From positions 206,165 through 270,164 of the forward strand of contig SJOL01007473.1 of assembly GCA_004794785.1 (NCBI GenBank): 64,000 nt of DNA. The letters run 5' to 3'. The first letter of the stretch is position 1; every line of letters starts with the position of its first letter. Source of the stretch: Opisthorchis felineus. Its lineage: Eukaryota; Platyhelminthes; Trematoda; Opisthorchiida; Opisthorchiidae. Below the pieces are notes generated by a model, which worked only from the letters and a program-made list of their open reading frames with translations, had not been told where the DNA came from and did not search any database. Of this stretch, positions 55,540-64,000 are shown in pieces. A program made the translations under genes and the position numbers.

Positions 55540-58350
55540 GGTTTTACTCACCGACAGACGTGCACTGTTTAAAATTTGATTCACAATATGAACTAAATTT
55601 TGAAAGAAGAATTTGCTCATGAGTGGCACCAAATCGACCGGGAATCAAATTACGCAAACGAGCGATTATATTGATCAAATCATAATCATACTAATAATAA
55701 TAATCATGGGACCAAAGTGAGCAAACTTTATTTCCAACGTAGATGGGAGTCATTTGTGTCAAATATTACTTACTCTCAATATCAATAGAACACCACCATT
55801 AACACTTCATAGAGGATAGACATTTTAGGAACCTTTCGAGGCTCTGACATGAACGATGACGCGCAGTACGCCACACGTATCGTGTCGTCGGCTTTTCAAT
55901 AAACAGCGTTGCTACATATTGCTAAGTTCACCACTGATTAGCTAAATTCGGATCCAGACCTGTCCATTCATTTGTCCACCACTCTGTTGCGAGAATCGGG
56001 CCATCATAATTCAAAAGTTAGCCTCCCTACATGTGCAACTGGTTACGTATACGTCATAATGCTTAATGGATGTTCTACGTGCCTTAGCAAGCTGAGGGGA
56101 TTTTGTGTTTCGTAAACGCAGGAATGCCTTGCGTACTACCTACTTTCATACCTCTGCAGTTGAATGCATGTTCGCATGTGCTGGTCGAGGTAGACGCAGC
56201 TCGTCACTGATGGCTGGCAGTGCTCCATCTGCTTCTCTTCCTCACCATGCATTGTTGGGGATGTACGTACGCCCTTCTTCACTATGTGGATTGCGGCTAA
56301 TTTGGTTTCGTGTATCACTTTTGAGGCTGGCATATCTACTTCACCTCTTTACATTGGTACATCAAAATTATTGAGTGGATTCTGCGTGCTTTCATGAAGT
56401 ATACTGAACCAGGGTAACATTGCAGCTGACGAGGAATCAAAGGACTCGTATGCAGGCTCCTGTGAGACTGGACTGATAGGCCAACTGCTACTGAATCCAC
56501 AACATAAAACCACAGGTGAGGGAGCGAGAAATCCAAAAGCCAGACGGGTGGGAAGCGAGTGTATGGTAATGTGTCGAACGATGACAGAGCCTGCGTCATA
56601 TGGGCAGAACAAAACGACCGGTAATAGTATACACTAAGCAAATTCATTTGTTAGCAACTGAAATGAGAGCCTGCAGGTCACTGCGCGCACCAGCATAAAC
56701 AGCCACTAAGTGTTGACATGGGGAATTTGGTTATCAGCCTGCTTTTCGGTCTCTGAAACTTCCAACTGGGAAGATATCACTTGTTGAGACAAAGAACACG
56801 TAACCTCGTGATGTGGATTCCATGAAAGATGGATGGTAGCCGCTGTTTTAGGGCAATATAAGGTTTACCTACCGACAGGTGTATAGATTGTCAAAATTTT
56901 ATTCAGCGAGTCAACTAAATTATAAGAATTTGCTCATGGGTGACGCCAAATCGACCGGGAATCAAATTACACAAGCAAACGATTACTTTGATCAAAACAT
57001 GGATATGTAATTGTGGGACAAACTTGAGCCAATTTTATTTCCAAAGCAGATGGGAATCATTTGTGGCAAGCATTATTTAAGGTTCTTTTTACCCTCAGTA
57101 CCTTGCACCAAGTAGAAAACGACCATGAATACTCCATACAGGACAATCTAGACAGCCCGTGATTCTCTGGCATAAACGACAATGCACAAACTCTACGTAC
57201 TCCCAATTTCAACCCTGATGGGCCAACTCCTGATCCAGTCTGATTGTCCAAGATCGCATTTGTGCGTCATTCGGTTGCGAGAATCAGGGCCATCCAAAGG
57301 AAATATATTTCGAACAAACGGAAGGAAAACATGCTTTTGGCAGTCCTTCCAACGAGAATATGTATGCAACGGTTAGTTGCTTAGGTTTGATCCACTCCAC
57401 TTATGGCTTGTATGGTTTGCACCTTCCGTTCATAGAAACCAACCTTTAGGCAATGGGATCCATCCAGATATTTGCTGATCCACTACTGCCAAGTTACAAA
57501 GGATTCAAATTCCCCCCGTTCTGGACAAGGTGTTTCAGCTGGGTGCATAGAACAGCCGCAGCTCATCATCGACATAGAAGTGGAGCCTAATTTTGACACT
57601 TGAATTCAAAGGCTAACTTCTCTACCTGTGCAACAGTTTACGTATTCACCATAATTCTTAATGGGTGTACACCCTACCTTACCGAGATTGAAGAGTTTTC
57701 TTCTTGTGCGAACGCAGAGATGCCTTGCATACTACCCACTTTCATGCTTCTACAGCTGGACGAATGTTTGAAGATGTTTGACGAGGTTGACATTGTGAAA
57801 ACGGCGACTAATTGGGTTTCGTATGCCAATTCATTGGCTTCAGTGTCTACGTCACTTCTTTACTTTCGTACATGACAACGAATTGAGTGAATTCTGCTTG
57901 CGTCCATGAAGTATGTTGTTCCCAGGTAGTATTGTGGCTGGCGAGGTAGCGCATGAATCGAGTGGTTTGTGGATATTGTTGTGAGACTGAGCTGCTTGGC
58001 TGACTGTTACTGAGTCAACAACATGAAAACCACCGGCGAGGAAGAGAGAAAACTAACACCCTGACAGAGGGAAGACGTGTGTACGAACATGTGTCGTATG
58101 GGCAAAACAACATCACAACCAATAGTGCACATTAGAAAAGTTCATTTGGCCTGATGTGGGACAACCTCCAGGTCATTCAGAGCGCACACAACAGTTTGCA
58201 CGGGGAGTGCGGTTAACAACTTACTGCAACGGACATGCGTTTCATTCATTGATGCCCCCATCTGAGATGTGCTGTCTGGTTACAGTCAACGTGTAACCTC
58301 ATAATATGGACTCCGTGAATTTGTGGCCCACAGTGTCATAGGACTCTATA
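55540..58350 (+). repeat. Diverged tandem duplication, two units (55540-56840, 56862-58350)
   Basis: Unit 2 repeats unit 1 in order: 55545-55640 with 56862-56960 (anchor CCAAATCGACCGGGAATCAAATTAC), 55740-55880 with 57040-57180, 55975-56120 with 57245-57330 and 57600-57720, 56280-56560 with 57800-58080, and 56800-56830 with 58290-58320. Unit 2 has an extra 250-270 bp at about 57330-57600. No gene was recognised; the open frames differ between units, arguing against coding. Confidence 0.75.
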
Positions 58351-59639
58351 TTTTAAGCCCGAGACAACATTTCCTGGCTGGAAATGGTCTCGCCAATCGA
58401 TGACAGATTTGGAGAACCAGGAGAAATGTTCTGAATCATCTGCTGAGAACACAAGATGAATGGCTGACTGGAGGAAGTGAGTAGCTCCAATCGTACGCAG
58501 ATGACCATTGTGCCAACTAGTTCTTCAATCAATGAACAAAAGTCTGTGAACCAAAAGCTTACCATTTTCAACTGACAGAAGGCGAGGAAACCAGCGAGAT
58601 TCTCAGCAAGCCAGATGGAAATCCGGCAGCTTGGAAGCTATACATCCGAACAAATATCATACCAGAAAGGAGGAGCGGATTTGAGCTTTATAGCTTGCTG
58701 TCTTACTTGGCTGACTTTTCGACAGTCGGCGAACTGCCGACTTCCATAATCAATCACCGGAATTAAACGGCTTGTCTGAGAAGCTTTTCAAGCTGGGAGG
58801 GTGGATGCTACTGAACAAACTTTTCCGCGTACCGTGGACAATCTGAGAGATGAAGTACGTTCAACAGATTTCCAGAAGTCTACAATTATTTATTTGTAAC
58901 AAGGGGATGGAAGGCGATAGCTAATGAGTCATCATTCTGCACGCAGTAAACACACCTATGACTCGTACCCTTCTCGTAGTCTTGGCGAATACCTCCCTGT
59001 GGATTATGAACCGGACTTGTGAACCCCGAACTTCCACGCTGGAATGAAAACATGAGTGCAAACTAGTTCATTCGGAGAGCAAATGCTAGTAGAGTTGAAT
59101 GCAGTCTGATGCGTAACCAGTTCCGACGCTTGTGTCTTGTGAACCCCGAAATCCCGATGTGAAACAGCTTGTTCACGGTCAGCAGAAGTATGCATCCCGA
59201 AGTCGGGGACACAAGAAATTCCGCTATTTGGACGGCCTTAATTAATGTTCCTCTTCGCATCATGGAGGCATCCGTCAATCAGCAGTGCCTCCTGGAGAAG
59301 AGTCCTCCACGCAAATCGGATAGGCTTTGTGACCCAACGCGAGATATTGCACATAAGATAAAATAAGTTGCCACATAATTGATGGAATGTTCCACCATAA
59401 GGAGTTCAAACGGATGTTAACGATATATAAGCGTTCACAGAATCATTGCAACACAACCACATAACAATAAATATACGGTCTACACATAGCCAGACACTTC
59501 GTCTTCCCACAAGTCAGTGCCTTTCCTCAACGCACCATTATATTCTCGTTAAAGAATTGTAGCATATAAACTGGCCCACAGTCTCCAAGCTATCTCTCCT
59601 CAACAAAATTATCAAATGGCGTCTTCAGTCTTTGACTGA
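58351..59639. other. No recognisable gene; small internal repeat
   Basis: CTTGTGAACCCCGAA occurs at about 59017 and 59139, a local duplication. Nothing else was recognised. Confidence 0.4.
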
Positions 59640-60500
59640 ATAATCTGGTTCCGGTTCCAAGGCTCCCAACGGTGATCTGTCAAGTTAGATTTATGGCTTT
59701 GAAAGCGGGCTTCATGTACAACATCACAAAAGCTCAATATGTCCTAGCGAACGGAATTAATTTCGCATCTGAATCCACCACATATGACTGAATTTCAGTG
59801 GCATGAAAACAAATTGCAGGCGAGCACTCTCGGTTAGAGGCATACGCATAATTCCAAGTTGACTCAATTCTGCTTCGTGCTTATGTGACGTATGTCTGAA
59901 AATTACACCCAGGGGTTCCGTCGCGACGCTCAACTTGCATGACTAGAAAAGCACCCGAGAATTCATATCAATCGCTAGCCCCACAAATCGAGCGCATTCG
60001 AAGAAACTTAGAGAAAAATCCGAACACTCATCTGGCCAGCTCAGGCAGGTTCAGCCTAAGCCTCATAAAAGCGAAAGCTGACTGCAAGTGAAACTGAATT
60101 ACCCAGTAAGCATTTGCCCTCCTATCCGATATACCAAAACTGCGTCCTAAAGAAAACATGCCAAATGTTTACAGGAACCATAGAGAAACATGGATCATTT
60201 TATATTGAATCCAAACAAAGTATGCGGCGGAGTGTGCCTCCCAAATAAGCGCGGTTTTATAAGACACGTCTAAAGTTCCTTTTAGGATATTTCGATCCAC
60301 GGATAAACGGACGGTACTCTGTGTCGCTGTTAATTGGAAACAAATGTTGACTGGATAATAGCAAAACTGCGAGCTTTTCTGTCCGTCGCGGTAAAACGGG
60401 TATTGTTGCTCACACCAATCCATAGTACCAGACAGATTCGCACTTCGGATACACTCAGGGGGGAAAATGAATTGCTGAAAGATACACAACTTTCAAACGT
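59640..60500 (+). repeat. Retroelement-proximal repeat fragments
   Basis: 59650-59930 is the inverted partner of 29480-29220. 59916-60130 and 60420-60490 match 53340-53720 and 8095-8390. The order suggests a decayed fragment of one retroelement family, with frames broken. Confidence 0.6.
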
Positions 60501-60729
60501 GGTAAGATGCCTGACAATTAGCAGTCATCTCTTTGGACCGTGAACTTAATGGATTTGTACTTTCGGTCGAAAAGGCTAGTCAATTTAGCCAGCCGAACCA
60601 GATCAAATGGTAGGGTTAGTTTGACTGCTGAATTAATTAACACTCAATCAATTAGGCGAAATTCCGGATTATTAAGAAATTTCCACCAATCGTATGCAGG
60701 GTACACATGCGCCTTCTACTATTCTAATA
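60501..60729. other. Junction sequence, unassigned
   Basis: This lies between the retroelement fragment and the family D tandem. No motif was seen. Confidence 0.3.
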
Positions 60730-62690
60730 AGAAAAAATCAATAAAAAATATCGACATGAATAAACATGTCAATACTAATGTACACGACGTAAGAAATAAT
60801 ATTCTGGCTATTTCTCAATACAGATTTTGATAGTCAAATTTCATGCGACTGAATTTTATTGCGGCCAGTCATTTAACAAAAGAAATACCGACGCTTCCAC
60901 GTTGGTTTTCTATGACTGTCCGCTCGATTCGTGCCGACAACAGAGGGAGGATGAGATTCTAGCTGCGGATGGATCAGCAATGACTGTGCCTGCGGATGAC
61001 CCGCTTGTGTTTGATCAACTTGCACGTGAAAATAAACTTCATTCGTCTGTCCATTCAGACGTACTGAAAGCTCACAGCGCACATTCAAATCCCAGTCTCT
61101 GATTATTTCCAGTTTAATATTACCCACGGTAACAAGCTTCAGCGAGGAACTTTTGCCACTATAATTTCGAATAGATGAAACTTCATTGTGGCATAAATTG
61201 ATCTCCAGCAGGAATGGATGACAAGCACTAGTGGTTTTAGGAAGCATTTATATTCAGAGATTGATGCGTCGCAGAGTCATCACCGGTCACCGGACGATCC
61301 GGATAGCCGGTGCGTGAGAGGAGCTTACCAAAAATGGCACTGAAACCTAAGACCAGTGGAGCGGGTGGTCAAGGCAGAAACTTCGCCGATGGCTGGACAA
61401 GAACGAACGAGCAAATGACCATATTTGGCAAATGGGACACATTATATGTTTACGCACTAGCTCTGTATCTTGAACCGACGAACGGTACAGTCGTGTTTTT
61501 GGTCTTCCGTCTCCTTATCGCGCAGTCTGACAGGCCAAATTTATGCGTAACCGATAGGCATTCTCTTGATACGACAAGGGTTCATGTCATTTCCCCTTCG
61601 GTGGGAACACTGTTTTGAAGCACTCTGTTTACATTTTGTCCACAATCATTTGCACTACTCGGAAGCGGTGAGTTTCCGTGATTGAACACGTTAATGGTTT
61701 TCCAGTAATTACAACCCTAAGCGAAAATACAAGGTCCGTGAGATTTCGGGTAGTTCTTCCAACAGGATGATAGAGGACAATAATAATAATATATAATATA
61801 ATTACCATACAGGATAATACAGGCTACCATGATTCGCACGACAATGCTCCGAGTTTCACTTTAATCACTGATGTCTCTATTCATCTGAGGTATATGTGTG
61901 CATTCTAACCAGAAAAGGATTGGCATATAGAATATATTTCAGTCGTTTCCTTCAGTCAGCAATCCAAAACCCACAGGAACACTCCATTGCACCTGTTTAA
62001 AAACCATCCCGTTTCCTGTGCTCAAGGATTACCTATGACACCATGTGTAGGTTGCTGGACACTGAAGACTTCCCAATGTATCCTATTGCTCCATGATGAC
62101 GAAGGTTAACACCTGCATGGAACGCTGGTTCTCAAAACTCAACAATGCTGTCCACATACCATTTTGAAGCACGAGATCCTATTCAGCTAATCCACCCAGT
62201 TGTCAAAATTTAGTGGTCGGACAACAGACGCCCAAACACGATGGCATAGCAATTGGCGCAGGCATTAGTTACGTGTTTCACAACGAGACGTAGCCGCTAT
62301 CGCTTAATCCCTCCAAGTCCCAGTGTAACACCACGCCTCTCACACCATATTAACATGTAAGTGTCACTGGGAATCGCCCATTACCACAGAGGCAAGCTTC
62401 TAATGGATAACCTGGCGACAACCAATTAACCCTGCGGTCAATGCGGTCGTCGTGTTTGAAATGATACTATAAAGCGGTAACCATCAGAAAGTGGAACAAA
62501 CTCACACCAGTTTCAAGTGGTGAGGAGGCCGGTGACCCGCATGGCCGATCCGCCTAAGGCACACGCGTCCGAGCCAAAATGGCCGAAACCGCCTTGGGGA
62601 GATTCAATCACTTTTGAATGCCTCGTTAGTTTTCCCAATAACAATGGTTCTTTGTTCGCGGTTGTGGGATTTGTAGAATATATTTGTCAG
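60730..62690 (+). repeat. Family D repeat, tandem unit 1
   Basis: Colinear with 22650-20800 on the minus strand and with unit 2 at 62690-63885. The stretch 62201-62683 is nearly identical to 63424-63884, while the rest is strongly diverged. The shared frame with KLHSSVHSDVLKAHS (61030-61075) has counterparts in both other copies (RPSVPSDILKAHG, KIHSSVPSDISKNS), which could be a weakly constrained exon. Confidence 0.8.
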
Positions 62691-63885
62691 CTTGCAGCTG
62701 AAAATAATATCCGCCCGTCTGTCCCTTCAGACATACTGAAAGCTCACGGCACGCTAGTTTTCCGATCCGTGTTTATTTCTAGTTTCACGATGCCCATAAT
62801 TAAAAAACTCAGTGGAGTCCTGTTAACGCCAACCGTTCGATGGATGAAAAGGCAGTGAGCCGAAAATTGATCACCACTCGGAAGGGTTGATAAATTATGG
62901 AGTGTGTGTCATTCGCTTTCCAGTGGGAACAGTTTCTTGAAGCATTTCGTTTATGTCGCGCGCAAAAACAAATTGCGCGAGTCACACCCCACGTGTTTTC
63001 ATGATTGATCACGTTAATCGCCGTCCGGTGGCTTTCAAGCCAAAGTGACATTTCGGGTCGCTCTTCTATGCCACAGCACAATGCACATGGCCATGATTCA
63101 CACGACGCTGTTTCACCATTCATTTCAATCAAGTTTACTTCCGTTCATTTCTGCTTGCTAATCATAAGAACGTATATGCTGGTTATCTTTCGGTCATCCC
63201 TTCCAATCACACATCAACACGCTGTTAACCAAAACCATCATATTTTCCCACTGCTTGAGAGTCATATATGAAACTGCGTGCAGCTTGCTGCACGCCATAA
63301 ACTTCCCAGTGTATCCTGTCGCTCCAGAAGACAAAGGGTATCCCACTGTCTGAAACACTGGTCCTCAAATCTCAACAATGCGATCCACATCCCGCATTCA
63401 CCTATTTCATCCCGACACGCCGGTGTCAAAATTTAGTGGTCGGACAACAGACGCCCAAACACGATGGCCTAACAACTGGCGCAGGCATCAGTTACGTTAA
63501 TCCGTTAATCCTTCCAAGTCCCAGTGTAACACCACGCCTCTCACACCATATTAACATGTAATTGTCACTGGGAATCGTCCATTACCACAGAGGCAAGCTT
63601 CTAATGGACAACCTGGCGACAACCAATTAACCCTGCGGTCAATGATGTCGTCGTGTGTGAGATGATACTATAAAGCGGTAACCATCAGAAAGTGGAACAA
63701 ACTCACACCAGTTTCAAGTGGTGAGGAGGCCGGTGACCCGCATGGCCGATCCGCCTAAGGCACACGCGTCCGAGCCAAAATGGCCGAAACCGCCTTGGGG
63801 AGATTCAATCACTTTTGAATGCCTCGTTAGTTTTCCCAATAACAATGGTTCTTTGTTCGCGGTTGTGGGATTTGTAGAATACACG
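62690..63885 (+). repeat. Family D repeat, tandem unit 2 (shorter)
   Basis: It begins with the ATTTGTCAGCTTGCAGCTGAAAA segment aligned to about 61015 in unit 1, and ends like unit 1 with GGATTTGTAGAATA. The 3' 480 bp is almost the same as in unit 1, with one indel of about 22 bp near 63457. Confidence 0.8.
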
Positions 63886-64000
63886 TTGAAATCGCACTAG
63901 TGAAAATAGTCGTCTACCTATCCTACTGCAATTATTCAGTTGATTCGTCCCATTGGAGGACTGGATTTGAGGCTCCTTCTTATAAGTATTCATCAGCAGT
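63860..64000 (-). repeat. Hammerhead-bearing repeat, truncated by window end
   Basis: Matches 14670-14820 (anchors TGTGGGATTTGTAGAATACACGTT and GTCGTCTACCTATCCTACTGCAAT). On the minus strand the hammerhead-like segment has CTGATGA at 63990-63996, GAGC in place of GAAA and ATC/CAGT. The last four bases give the ACTG stem strand, and the rest lies outside the window. Confidence 0.65.

Overview
The window looks like repeat-dense, intron- and intergene-type DNA from a metazoan nuclear genome, most probably a digenean flatworm (fluke). This is inferred from the mix seen here: Penelope-like, Ty3/Gypsy and non-LTR reverse-transcriptase fossils, C2H2 zinc-finger exons with GT/AG intron signals, many (TA)n microsatellites, and a SINE-like repeat with tRNA-like and hammerhead-ribozyme-like parts that recalls the schistosome Sm-alpha elements. 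There are no operons, ribosome binding sites, CRISPR arrays, rRNA genes or convincing tRNA genes. Only one protein-coding exon looks intact, a four-finger C2H2 exon at 45.2-45.8 kb. Almost everything else is duplicated or decayed.

Layout. 1-4.85 kb is the left arm of an old inverted duplication whose other arm is 38.2-43.2 kb. 5.23-7.87 kb is a near-identical direct copy of 50.45-53.09 kb, and both run on into more diverged homology. 8.1-9.1 kb is a Ty3/Gypsy pol fossil. 9.6-12.3 kb (minus strand) and 14.86-17.30 kb (plus strand) are two copies of one module: a four-finger zinc-finger exon, its 3-prime flank, then a repeat carrying hammerhead-like motifs. 22.75-24.69 kb is a third copy without the finger exon. 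In the second copy the terminal 1,239 bp has been duplicated in inverted orientation upstream of the finger exon, giving a perfect inverted repeat (13,576-14,814 / 16,066-17,304) around the exon.

17.3-34.8 kb is a graveyard of Penelope-like elements (at least six fragments, one on the plus strand) and non-LTR retrotransposon fragments. It also holds a minus-strand copy (20.8-22.65 kb) of a repeat that is tandemly repeated at 60.7-63.9 kb. 43.2-50.4 kb holds the intact zinc-finger exon and a well preserved LINE C-terminal fragment. 53.1-60.5 kb holds a diverged tandem duplication (55.5-58.35 kb) and gag/pol-proximal repeats related to 8.1 kb. The window ends inside another copy of the hammerhead-bearing repeat.

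The most interesting signals are the paired hammerhead-like motifs about 430 bp apart, conserved in spacing between two diverged copies; the perfect, evidently recent inverted repeat that brackets a zinc-finger exon disabled by one in-frame stop; and the stepwise divergence inside the 45-kb-apart direct duplication. All similarity statements come from reading the sequence by eye. No database search or alignment program was used.
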